This document shows, piece after piece, positions 28,281-36,171 of a stretch of DNA of 64,000 nucleotides. The notes under the pieces are model-generated. The model saw only the letters and a list, made by a program, of their open reading frames with translations, was not told where the DNA came from and searched no databases. The DNA comes from Bacillota bacterium (lineage in GTDB: Bacteria; Bacillota; Clostridia; Clostridiales; Clostridiaceae): the NCBI GenBank assembly GCA_030706015.1, contig JAUZPI010000009.1, positions 1 through 64,000 on the forward strand, written 5' to 3'. Each line of letters opens with the position of its first letter. The first letter of the stretch is position 1. Position numbers and translations under genes: made by a program.

Positions 28281-28320
28281 ATAAAAAGTATTGATGATAA
28301 TTTTCATCAATACTTTTTAT
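28281..28320. terminator. Bidirectional terminator between mntP and degV
   Basis: 17-bp perfect stem ATAAAAAGTATTGATGA/TCATCAATACTTTTTAT (28281-28297 / 28304-28320), 6-nt loop, T-rich on both strands. It lies 63 bp past the degV stop (minus). Confidence 0.85.
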
Positions 28321-28382
28321 TTATCTATAATATTTAAGTTTCTTGCAATTTACTTACTTAAAATTAATATATACCTTTTTTA

Positions 28383-29231
28383 CTATGGTTCCTCTACAAA
28401 TACTAATCCAACAAGACCAGGTCCACTGTGAACCCCAGATACAGGACTGATGCAACCTCCAAACTCAGAAGATACTACGTTAGGATGAATCTTTATTTTA
28501 TCAAAAACCTTTTTGGCATCTTCCTCACCATCACCATGCATCATATATATCTTATATTTTTTTTCACTTAATATACCTTCAGCTATCTCCATTAGTTTAT
28601 TCAAAGATTGTTTTCTACCTCTAACCTTATCATATGTAAAATACTTACCATCATCATCTACGGATATAATAGGCTTAATATTAAGCAATTCTCCAATCGT
28701 GCCAGAAACCTTTCCAATTCTTCCGCCCTTTTTTAGGTATTCAAGAGTACCTACAACAAAAAATAAATGTATTCTTTTTTGTATAGATGGTATTGCTTGT
28801 ATTATTTCCTCAAAGGTTTTGCCCTCAACCACTAGTTTTGCACATTCCTCAACTAATGCTCCTTCTCCTAATGATATTGACTTAGAATCACATATAAAGC
28901 TTTTTATATTTGGGTGATTTTCACTTACCAAGCTCAATCCATTATATATTCCAGAAAGACCTGTTGAAAGTGTCACAGCAATAGCATGTGTATATCCTTC
29001 CTTTTCAAGCCTATCATATAAATCTTCCATATCCTGTAGTGCAGGCATTGATGAACCAGGTATTTCATTTTTCAAATTATCATATACCTCTTGGGATGTT
29101 ATCTCAACTTTATCAAGATATTCTCTATCTTTATATATTATTCTAAAACATAATACGTGAATATTATACTTTTCTATAGTTTCCATACTCAAATCACAAG
29201 TTGTATCCGTAATTATAGCTATTTTTTGCAT
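28383..29231 (-). CDS. DegV-family fatty-acid-binding protein (copy 1)
   Basis: 282 aa from the ATG at 29231, which follows AGGAGGTAAAAGG. The DegV fold is shown by IAIITDTTCDLS at the N-terminus, GSSMPALQDM, AVTLSTGLSGIYNG, EYLKKGGRIG, LLNIKPIISVDDDGK and the terminal SGVHSGPGLVGLVF. DegV proteins bind a fatty acid between two alpha/beta domains. FakB members deliver it to the FakA kinase, but no fakA is adjacent. A second DegV is encoded at 46696-47562. A structured leader lies upstream. Confidence 0.92.
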   Translation of the reverse strand: MQKIAIITDTTCDLSMETIEKYNIHVLCFRIIYKDREYLDKVEITSQEVYDNLKNEIPGSSMPALQDMEDLYDRLEKEGYTHAIAVTLSTGLSGIYNGLSLVSENHPNIKSFICDSKSISLGEGALVEECAKLVVEGKTFEEIIQAIPSIQKRIHLFFVVGTLEYLKKGGRIGKVSGTIGELLNIKPIISVDDDGKYFTYDKVRGRKQSLNKLMEIAEGILSEKKYKIYMMHGDGEEDAKKVFDKIKIHPNVVSSEFGGCISPVSGVHSGPGLVGLVFVEEP

Positions 29232-29258
29232 CCTTTTACCTCCTAAAGCTGCATACAT

Positions 29259-29455
29259 ATGTACAGCATATCAGCACTGATATATACCAGTACTGATTAA
29301 TCTAAGCCAATTTATCTGATGACTACCAGCGGTATAATGCTCCCGCTTCTATAAGCGGGAGATAACGGCTGCTACGTCCCTTGATAACGATTTTCCCTAA
29401 AGAACTCAGTTTATCCTATGTATATCATATTGTAATTATAACTAAATCAAACAAG
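29259..29455 (-). other. Structured leader or intergenic element upstream of degV (unassigned)
   Basis: This is noticeably more GC-rich than other spacers here. It contains a perfect 9-bp hairpin CTCCCGCTT/AAGCGGGAG (29340-29348 / 29353-29361) flanked on the minus strand by GGGACGTAGCAGCCGTTAT and CATTATACCGCTGGTAGTC. Near degV lie two direct repeats CAGYACTGAT at 29272-29281 and 29288-29297. No T run follows the hairpin. It matches no riboswitch or IS end I know. It may be a structured 5' leader, an operator region or a decayed mobile end. Confidence 0.45.
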
Positions 29456-30118
29456 TCATAAAATTGATACCAATCTATTAGGTAATAAATATATTAGTAT
29501 ACAAAAGAAGTGACAAACACTTCCACCTAGCACGAAAAGATGCCAGATTGCGTGGTTAAATGGTATTTTGTCAAATAAAAATAGTAACGATCCTAAAGTA
29601 TAAAGAACACCACCTATAATAAGAAATATTACCCCTGCTCTAGGCATTGCCAATATCAATGGTTTAATATCAAAAACTATTATCCACCCCATTATAACAT
29701 ATAGCATAGTTGAAAGTTTTTCATGTTTACCCACCCAGAATATTTTTTGTATAATTCCTACTAATGTAGCACCCCAAACCACACCAAATATTATCCAACC
29801 ACCATGACTTCTTAAAACAGTTAATGCAAATGGAGTATAGGTCCCTGCAATTAGCAAATAAATTGATGCATGATCAAAAATTCTGAATACCTTCTTAGCT
29901 TTTTTATTCGGTATGCTATGGTATAATGTAGAAAATAAATATAGCATCATAAGACATACACCATAAATGGTGTAACTAACTACATACCACGCATCTCCGT
30001 ATTTAGCAGCAAAAACTATAAGCAAAACTAGCGCCGTAATAGCTAATCCTTCTCCAATTCCATGTGTAATTGCATTTGCTATCTCTTCTCCCTTTGTGTA
30101 AAACTTTCCTTCACTCAT
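29456..30118 (-). CDS. Hemolysin III family membrane protein (YqfA/PAQR-like)
   Basis: 220 aa, seven membrane helices. Family motifs: GEEIANAITHGIGEGLAI at the N-terminus, LYHSIPNKKAKKVFRIFDHASIYLLIAGTYTPF (in two adjoining blocks, His and Asp ligands) and the C-terminal HAIWHLFVLGGSVCHFF. The ATG at 30118 follows AGGGGTG, and a TTG two codons earlier is too close to the SD. Family members are linked to membrane lipid homeostasis. The hemolysin name is historical and the function here is not established. Confidence 0.9.
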   Translation of the reverse strand: MSEGKFYTKGEEIANAITHGIGEGLAITALVLLIVFAAKYGDAWYVVSYTIYGVCLMMLYLFSTLYHSIPNKKAKKVFRIFDHASIYLLIAGTYTPFALTVLRSHGGWIIFGVVWGATLVGIIQKIFWVGKHEKLSTMLYVIMGWIIVFDIKPLILAMPRAGVIFLIIGGVLYTLGSLLFLFDKIPFNHAIWHLFVLGGSVCHFFCILIYLLPNRLVSIL

Positions 30119-30124
30119 TCTCAA

Positions 30125-30470
30125 TTCACCCCTAAAAACTAAGTATTTTACCCTATCAGTATTTATACAATATTAAAGCACTTTTATATTAACACCAATG
30201 CTTTAGCATCTAGTATAAAAAACTACATGCTGTTATATTAAAATAATATATCCTATCATTTTAATTGTCAATAGCATATTAATGAAATTTGTAAAATTAC
30301 TGTTTAGTTAATATTATACTATAATATCCTTAAAATGCTTACTAAAATATATACATATATTTTTACACCGTTATATATTAATTATTAACATTCTTTATAA
30401 AATAATTCCCATTTCTTAAAAATCAATGCAAAAAAGAACTTCTGCAGTTATGCAGAAGTTCCCCTTCAAT
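30125..30470. other. Intergenic region between hemolysin III and cysK
   Basis: 346 bp, very AT-rich and without coding potential. The only clear element is the cysK terminator at its right end (30430-30461). Confidence 0.6.
30430..30461 (-). terminator. cysK terminator
   Basis: Minus-strand stem GAACTTCTGCA/TGCAGAAGTTC (11 bp, perfect), loop TAAC, followed by TTTTTT, 10 nt past the cysK stop. Confidence 0.93.
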
Positions 30471-31400
30471 TTAATCAAAAACAGACATTGATAAATATCT
30501 TTGTCCTGTATCTGGAAGTATTACAACTATGTTTTTATCTACATTTTCAGGTCTTTTAGCAATTTCTACGGCAGCAAAAAGCGCTGCACCTGATGATATT
30601 CCAACAAATAGCCCCTCAGTCAGAACTATATTTCTAGTAGTATCATATGCTTCTTGATCTCTTACCTTAAATATTTCATCAATTATATCCATATTCAATA
30701 TTTCAGGTATAAAATTAGCACCTATACCTTGTAGTTTATGAGGTCCTGGCTTGCCTCCTGATAATATAGGGGAAGTATACGGCTCTACAGCTACTACTTT
30801 TAATTCTGGGTTTTTACTTTTTAGTACCTCGCCCACTCCTGTTATTGTTCCACCAGTACCAACTCCAGCTACCAATATATCTACTTTACCTTCTGTATCA
30901 TCCCATATTTCTTCAGCTGTGGTTTTTCTATGAGCATCAGCATTTGATGGGTTTTCAAATTGTTGTGGTATAAAGGAATTTGGTATGCTTGCTGCCAATT
31001 CCTCTGCTTTTTTTATGGCACCCTTCATACCTTCTGCACCAGGTGTTAAAACCACCTCTGCACCATAAGCTTTTAATATTTTTCTTCTCTCAATACTCAT
31101 AGAGTCAGGCATAGTTAAAATAAGTTTATATCCTTTTGCTGCAGCAACAAAAGCAAGACCAACTCCAGTATTTCCGCTAGTCGGTTCAATAATGACCGTA
31201 TCCTTATTAATAATACCTTTTTTCTCGCCATCTTCTATCATGGCAAATCCAACTCTATCCTTAACACTTCCAGCCGGGTTGAAGTATTCAATCTTTGCCA
31301 AAATTTTTGCGCTTAATTTATTATTTTCTTCTAGTCTCGTAAGTTCTACAAGCGGAGTATTACCAATTAATTCTGTCAAATTCTTGTATAATTTACCCAT
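30471..31400 (-). CDS. cysK: Cysteine synthase A (O-acetylserine thiol-lyase)
   Basis: 309 aa, a PLP fold-type II enzyme making cysteine from O-acetylserine and sulfide. PLP Lys47 is in PAGSVKDRVG. EPTSGNTGVGLAFVAAAKGY carries the substrate loop. GVGTGGTITGVG is the phosphate cup, and the C-terminal GISSGAALFAA is conserved. The C-terminal PDTGQRYLS fits CysK rather than cystathionine beta-synthase. It lies 55 bp downstream of an Rrf2 regulator, on the same strand. In Bacillus, CysK physically complexes with the Rrf2-type CymR to sense cysteine, so a similar pair is likely. Confidence 0.95.
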   Translation of the reverse strand: MGKLYKNLTELIGNTPLVELTRLEENNKLSAKILAKIEYFNPAGSVKDRVGFAMIEDGEKKGIINKDTVIIEPTSGNTGVGLAFVAAAKGYKLILTMPDSMSIERRKILKAYGAEVVLTPGAEGMKGAIKKAEELAASIPNSFIPQQFENPSNADAHRKTTAEEIWDDTEGKVDILVAGVGTGGTITGVGEVLKSKNPELKVVAVEPYTSPILSGGKPGPHKLQGIGANFIPEILNMDIIDEIFKVRDQEAYDTTRNIVLTEGLFVGISSGAALFAAVEIAKRPENVDKNIVVILPDTGQRYLSMSVFD

Positions 31401-31455
31401 CCCACTCTTCCTTTCAGTCCATTACATCTATGTATTTATAATATCAATATATTTG

Positions 31456-31893
31456 CTATATGTAATACATAAAATTAGAACCATTTTCACGGTTATAATC
31501 ATAAACCAAATCTTCTAATGTTATAGAATCAACAATTGAATTAATACTTTCATTTAATTTTTCCCATACGTTATTTTTAATGCATTTGTCTATGCCAACT
31601 ACTACAGTATCTTCACTTAGTTCAACTACAGATAAATCACCTTCAAGTGCTCTTAGAATATCACCAATTTTTATATTGCTCATGATGTCACCTAATATAT
31701 AGCCGCCTTGAGAACCTTTTTTACCTTTTACAAGACCATTCTTTCTTAAAGTAGAAAATATTTGTTCCAAATAACTTTCGGAAATATTTTGCCTTTCAGA
31801 TATACTCTTTAGTGTTACGCTATCATTAACTGAGTACACAGCAAGGTCTATCATTGCTTTTAATCCATATCTGCCCTTTGTAGAGATTTTCAT
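31456..31893 (-). CDS. cymR: Rrf2-family regulator, CymR-like
   Basis: 145 aa. The winged-helix N-terminus is KISTKGRYGLKAMIDLAVYS, with recognition region ISESYLEQIFSTLRKNGLV and wing GSQGGYILG. IscR-type Rrf2 proteins use three Cys for a [2Fe-2S] cluster. Here only Cys104 (DKCIKNNVW) is present, so no IscR-like cluster is expected. With cysK directly downstream, CymR, the master repressor of cysteine metabolism, is the best assignment. A strong promoter (31936-31964) sits 43 bp before the start. Confidence 0.82.
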   Translation of the reverse strand: MKISTKGRYGLKAMIDLAVYSVNDSVTLKSISERQNISESYLEQIFSTLRKNGLVKGKKGSQGGYILGDIMSNIKIGDILRALEGDLSVVELSEDTVVVGIDKCIKNNVWEKLNESINSIVDSITLEDLVYDYNRENGSNFMYYI

Positions 31894-31935
31894 CCTTACA
31901 CCTCTTTTTCTTACTAAACCAATATGTTTAAGGAA

Positions 31936-31964
31936 ATTATAATCTCTTATTTTTATTGTGTCAA
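31936..31964 (-). promoter_or_regulatory. Promoter of cymR-cysK
   Basis: Consensus sigma-A promoter on the minus strand: TTGACA (31959-31964), 17-bp spacer, TATAAT (31936-31941). Confidence 0.88.
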
Positions 31965-31994
31965 TACATTTTTTGTATATACTGAATTATTTGG

Positions 31995-32951
31995 CTAAAC
32001 TACTTCTTTATTGCTCCATTTTCCACATCTGTCTCCAAAACATCCAACCATATCACTCTTACTAGATATCTTTACTACCTCACATCTATTGGAGCATCCA
32101 TCGCATTCAAAGCTTCTAGAAACAAATTCACCAGATGCAACTTCAAACCCTTTAAAATTAGTTGAACCACTCTTTTCAACTGAACTTTTAGCAATAAGCG
32201 CCGCTCCAATAGCTCCCATCATATTATAATGTTTAGGTATATAAACCTCGCAGCCTAATTCTGCCTCAAAGGCAGCCTTCATCCCTTTGTTAGCAGCGAC
32301 ACCGCCTTGAAAAAACACCTTCTTTTCTATATCTTTTCCCTTAGCCACATTATTTAAATAATTTCTTACAAGAGCTTCACAAAGTCCCCTTATAATGTCT
32401 TCTTCACTATACCCCATTTGCTGCTTATGTATCATATCCGACTCTGCAAATACTGCACATCTGCCCGCAATTCTTACGGGTGTCTTAGACTTTAATGCAA
32501 GCTCTCCAAATTTCTCAATAGGTACATCTAATCTCTCTGCCTGCCTATCTAGGAATGATCCCGTTCCTGCGGCACAAACAGTATTCATAGAAAAATCGCT
32601 AACTATTCCATCTCTTAAGATTATTATTTTTGAATCTTGCCCTCCAATTTCAATTATTGTCCTAACATCTTCATCTATTTCTAAGGCTGCAACGGCATGA
32701 GCAGTTATTTCATTTTTAACAGCATCTGCCCCAATCAAAAATGAAGCTATCTGTCTACCACTTCCAGTAGTCCCCACACCCATAATCTCATCATCGCTGT
32801 ATATCTGTTTAAGGATTTTAAAGCCCTCTTGAATTACACTTACAGGACGCCCCTTAGTCCTTAAATACATTGACTCTACAATATTCATGTTGGAATCCAT
32901 AAGTATTATATCTGTACTTACTGAACCAACATCAACTCCCAAATAATACAT
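31995..32951 (-). CDS. 2-hydroxyacyl-CoA dehydratase activase-like ATPase (BadF/HgdC family)
   Basis: 318 aa, ASKHA-fold ATPase. The phosphate loop is YLGVDVGSVSTDIILMD. Cluster Cys are in NTVCAAGTGSFLDRQ and RIAGRCAVFAESD, which in HgdC bridge a [4Fe-4S] between subunits. GGVAANKGM and GAIGAALIA complete the fold. An added C-terminal tail has a Cys-rich motif CDGCSNRC and CFGDRC, absent from minimal HgdC. It is the last gene of a three-gene operon and overlaps the gene upstream by 20 bp. It probably donates high-energy electrons to a partner; the substrate is unknown. Confidence 0.87.
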   Translation of the reverse strand: MYYLGVDVGSVSTDIILMDSNMNIVESMYLRTKGRPVSVIQEGFKILKQIYSDDEIMGVGTTGSGRQIASFLIGADAVKNEITAHAVAALEIDEDVRTIIEIGGQDSKIIILRDGIVSDFSMNTVCAAGTGSFLDRQAERLDVPIEKFGELALKSKTPVRIAGRCAVFAESDMIHKQQMGYSEEDIIRGLCEALVRNYLNNVAKGKDIEKKVFFQGGVAANKGMKAAFEAELGCEVYIPKHYNMMGAIGAALIAKSSVEKSGSTNFKGFEVASGEFVSRSFECDGCSNRCEVVKISSKSDMVGCFGDRCGKWSNKEVV

Positions 32952-34029
32952 ATTCTTTTCTCCTTTCTAATAAATCAATAAATGCTTCAATTCTTGTAAC
33001 ATATCCTGCCTCTCCTGTCATCTCATCCACTACTAGAGTCATTATAGGAAAATCATTATCTTTAGATATAGACGGTAAAATTGATTTTGATACAATTTCA
33101 GGCATGCATCCCATAGGGAATATTTGTATAGCACCATCGAATCCTTCCTGTTCAGCTAAAACAGCTTCTCCTATACATTCTCTTGCATGACCTCCTATAT
33201 ATAGTGGTAAATACTTTTTCGAGGCACGTCTGATATCCATTGAATTTAACTTTATTGGCGATAACAGCATATCCTTAATCCACCAACTGGGAGTAATACC
33301 TCTTTTACTTGATACACCATAATCCATCAGCTTATCCTCAATATACAAATTTGAAAATGGTTCTAATATAGTATATATCTCTCCCATAATTGCTACCTTT
33401 AATGGCTTTCTATCTTTATCTACTGGTATATTATCTAGCTTATCACTATACATATTAAGGTGGTTTATCATTTCATCTGGAGTATGATATTCTACAGCCT
33501 TTTTTTTGCATTCATTTAAGAGCTTTTTGCATTGCCCATTATTCACCTCATATCCACAAAGATATCTGGCTCTAGCCTCTAGCTTATCTATCATATTGAT
33601 TATTTTATATGCTTTTCTAACAATCTTAAGCTGTTCTGCTTTTGAAATGCTGGCTGCCGCTGATATTTTACCTACTCTTCTTAGCAACTCTCTAAATCCT
33701 ATATCACCTGGCTGGTCTATTACAATAAAGTCCAATTTATATCCAAGTCTTTTTAACGTGTTCATTTGAACTTCACAATATTCACCATATCTACAAGGTC
33801 CACAGCTGCCGGTAATTATAACCGTATCTGCTCCAGCTTCAATACTCTGAATATAGTTTCCCATCATTATCTTAAATGGTAAACAAATTTCTTCAGGAGA
33901 ATGTAGCGCTCCTATTTCAAGCGCCTTTTTATTACTAAAGGGTGGAATTACACATTCTATACCAAGCCCATTAAAAAGAGCTTTTGCCGCAATATACGAA
34001 TTTCCTAGATGAGGAAATGTAATTTTCAA
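32932..34029 (-). CDS. Acyl-CoA dehydratase/activase-associated protein (HgdB- or DUF2229-like)
   Basis: 365 aa. The pattern PHLGNSYIAAKALFNGLGIE, then HSPEEICLPFKIMMGNYIQSIEAGAD and GSCGPCRYGEY, is that of the 2-hydroxyacyl-CoA dehydratase D-component/DUF2229 superfamily. Conserved Cys in EEICLPFK, TGSCGPCRYGEYC and FPMGCMPE could ligate an Fe-S cluster. The C-terminus VDEMTGEAGYVTRIEAFIDLL closely parallels that of the next gene (KIDEQTGEAGFNTRIEAFTD), showing common ancestry. It overlaps the activase gene by 20 bp, implying translational coupling. Confidence 0.82.
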   Translation of the reverse strand: MKITFPHLGNSYIAAKALFNGLGIECVIPPFSNKKALEIGALHSPEEICLPFKIMMGNYIQSIEAGADTVIITGSCGPCRYGEYCEVQMNTLKRLGYKLDFIVIDQPGDIGFRELLRRVGKISAAASISKAEQLKIVRKAYKIINMIDKLEARARYLCGYEVNNGQCKKLLNECKKKAVEYHTPDEMINHLNMYSDKLDNIPVDKDRKPLKVAIMGEIYTILEPFSNLYIEDKLMDYGVSSKRGITPSWWIKDMLLSPIKLNSMDIRRASKKYLPLYIGGHARECIGEAVLAEQEGFDGAIQIFPMGCMPEIVSKSILPSISKDNDFPIMTLVVDEMTGEAGYVTRIEAFIDLLERRKEYVLFGS

Positions 34030-34070
34030 GTTAGTTACCTCCTTACATTAATAGGCTGATTACTTCACAA

Positions 34071-34976
34071 TTATGCAAAACTGCATTCTTTTCTCATGGT
34101 CAGCATATCAGTAAAAGCCTCTATTCTAGTATTAAAACCCGCTTCTCCAGTTTGCTCATCTATCTTTAGTATTAATATCGGAAAATCGCTAAGCTTATCT
34201 TTAATTAATTCAACCACAATGGAGTCAATTCCGCAGGCAAATGAGGAAATATATACTATTCCATCTACCTTTCTGCTTTCTGCCAAGTGTGTAGAAAAAC
34301 CATAGGAGTTTCTTGCAAATGTCCAAAAAGGCTTCTTAAATAATTCATTTACCTTTTTATCTATATCTTGTTCATCGGTATGTTCTTCAGTAACAACTCC
34401 TACTCCAAGTGCATTTAATTTTTTTACTAGATTCATATTTAAAAATTCATCATACAAATTATAAGGATGACCTACCAATGCAACATTGATGTTAAATCCG
34501 TCATCATTTATACCTGTATAATAGTTAACCTGAACTTCTCTAGCTAATTTATAGGCTCTTTGAATTTTCAAATAATCTGAAGTAAACATACTTCCAACTC
34601 TCTTAGCCCAGATTCCAAGTTCCCTTGGAGTAGATGCGTAAATTGGCTCTCCTATTATTCGTGGCATATTTGGAATGCTATTAAACACCATTTCGGGCAA
34701 TCCACAAAACTTAGGACATATATACTCTCTCTTTCTAAGCTGCATTATACGAGGAATGAGTATAATATCACACTTATCCTTTATAGAAGCTACATGACCA
34801 TGGAAAACCTTAACTGGTACGCAGGCTTCGTCTACACAATGCTTAACACCTAAGTCTAAAATTTCTTTGTTTGTTTTAGGTGATGTTACCACCTCAGTGC
34901 CTAATTCTTTAAAAAAGGTTTGAAAAAAAGGGAAATACTTATAAGATAATAATCCATTAGGAATGCCTACCTTCAT
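34071..34976 (-). CDS. Acyl-CoA dehydratase activase-related protein (DUF2229)
   Basis: 301 aa. It starts KVGIPNGLLSYKYFPFFQTF, typical of the DUF2229 block found in large activase fusions. Conserved Cys are in KHCVDEACVPVKVFHGH, CPKFCGLPE and SFACGIDSIV. GGTGGTGATTATTA precedes the ATG. It is the first gene of the operon, 41 bp before the second. In many Firmicutes these three modules occur as one ~1400-aa protein, and here they are separate. The reaction is unknown. Double-cubane-cluster reductases are the nearest biochemical precedent. Confidence 0.83.
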   Translation of the reverse strand: MKVGIPNGLLSYKYFPFFQTFFKELGTEVVTSPKTNKEILDLGVKHCVDEACVPVKVFHGHVASIKDKCDIILIPRIMQLRKREYICPKFCGLPEMVFNSIPNMPRIIGEPIYASTPRELGIWAKRVGSMFTSDYLKIQRAYKLAREVQVNYYTGINDDGFNINVALVGHPYNLYDEFLNMNLVKKLNALGVGVVTEEHTDEQDIDKKVNELFKKPFWTFARNSYGFSTHLAESRKVDGIVYISSFACGIDSIVVELIKDKLSDFPILILKIDEQTGEAGFNTRIEAFTDMLTMRKECSFA

Positions 34977-35101
34977 TAATAATCACCACCTTTTTTTGTA
35001 TTTATATCTGTATATTTTTGACGTAACAGGGGTAGTTTATTCAACGTATCTAATATTTATGTATATACTGTGATATAGAATAAATTAGTTAAATACAAAA
35101 T

Positions 35102-35145
35102 AAAATGAGGGGTTTGTGGTGAATTCACCTCACCCCCCTCATTTT
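35102..35145. terminator. Hairpin between argF and the activase operon
   Basis: AAAATGAGGGG (35102-35112) pairs with CCCCTCATTTT (35135-35145), with an inner GTGAATTCAC palindrome. A T run follows on the plus side and T's occur on the minus side, so it can act in both directions. Confidence 0.65.
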
Positions 35146-35149
35146 TAGA

Positions 35150-35181
35150 TAAGAAAACCTCCGTTGAAATTACGGAGGTTT
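35150..35181 (-). terminator. argF terminator
   Basis: 10-bp perfect stem AAACCTCCGT/ACGGAGGTTT (35155-35164 / 35172-35181), 7-nt loop. On the minus strand it is followed by TTCTTATC after the TTT of the stem, 18 bp past the argF stop. Confidence 0.75.
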
Positions 35182-35198
35182 AGAATTATGATTAAATT

Positions 35199-36137
35199 TT
35201 ATCCACGTAGATTAGTTTTACTTATAAGCTTAACTAAAACAGCTTTTTGAGCATGCAGTCTATTTTCTGCTTCGTCGAATATCTCTTCTGAGTGCTTTTC
35301 AAACACATCGGCAGTTATTTCTTCGCCCTTATGAGCAGGTAAACAGTGCAGTATTATAGCATTATCCTTTGCAATGCTCATAATATTTTCATTTATTTGA
35401 TAATCTTTAAATATTACTTTTCTCTTAGCTATCTCTTCTTCTTGACCCATGCTAGCCCATACATCAGTGATTAATACATCGGCGTCCTTAGCAGCTTCTT
35501 GAATATTATCAGTTATTACAACCTTGCAATTCTCTTTATTTGCTCTTTCAGTAGCAATTTCAGTGTACTTTGTCATTGGCTCATAGCCTTTAGGGCATGC
35601 AACCCAAATATCCATACCTAAGGTAGCACATCCTACCATAAGTGAATTTGCCATATTGTTTCCATCACCAATATAGCACACCTTAAGCCCTTCTATTTTT
35701 CTTTTATACTCTCTTATAGTCATTAGGTCTGCTAACACCTGACATGGATGAGCCTCATCTGTTAAACCATTGATAATCGGAATTGATGAATATTTTGCAA
35801 GAGTCTCAACTTCTTCTTGATCATAGGTTCTTATCATTATTGCATCCACGTATCTTGATAGAACTCTTGCAGTATCTTCAATAGGTTCTCCTCTTCCAAT
35901 TTGTAAATCCCTTGAACTTAAGAACATACCGCTGCCACCTAATTGAAACATTCCTGCTTCAAAGGATACTCTTGTTCTAGTTGAAGACTTTTGAAATATC
36001 ATTCCTAATATCTTACCACTTAAGTAATGGTGCGGTATATCATGTTTTAACTCATATTTTAATTGATCTGCCAAATCAAGAATTTCTATTATATCGTCTT
36101 TATTCAAGTCAGACAGCTTTAATAAATCCTTATTCAA
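35199..36137 (-). CDS. argF: Ornithine carbamoyltransferase
   Basis: 312 aa, transfers carbamoyl from carbamoyl phosphate to ornithine, giving citrulline. Motifs: carbamoyl-phosphate loop SSTRTRVSFE, HPCQVLADLMT, and ornithine-binding DVWASMGQE and HCLPAHKGEE. It is the last gene of the arg operon, 34 bp after argD. No arcA or arcC gene is nearby, so the anabolic role (argF) is preferred over arcB. Confidence 0.95.
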   Translation of the reverse strand: MNKDLLKLSDLNKDDIIEILDLADQLKYELKHDIPHHYLSGKILGMIFQKSSTRTRVSFEAGMFQLGGSGMFLSSRDLQIGRGEPIEDTARVLSRYVDAIMIRTYDQEEVETLAKYSSIPIINGLTDEAHPCQVLADLMTIREYKRKIEGLKVCYIGDGNNMANSLMVGCATLGMDIWVACPKGYEPMTKYTEIATERANKENCKVVITDNIQEAAKDADVLITDVWASMGQEEEIAKRKVIFKDYQINENIMSIAKDNAIILHCLPAHKGEEITADVFEKHSEEIFDEAENRLHAQKAVLVKLISKTNLRG

Positions 36138-36171
36138 CCTAAAACCCTCCCTTTATAATTTACAACTCTCA

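Noticed and set aside
28513..28917. 134-codon plus-strand ORF antisense to degV
   Set aside because: Antisense shadow of a clear DegV gene; no start signal.
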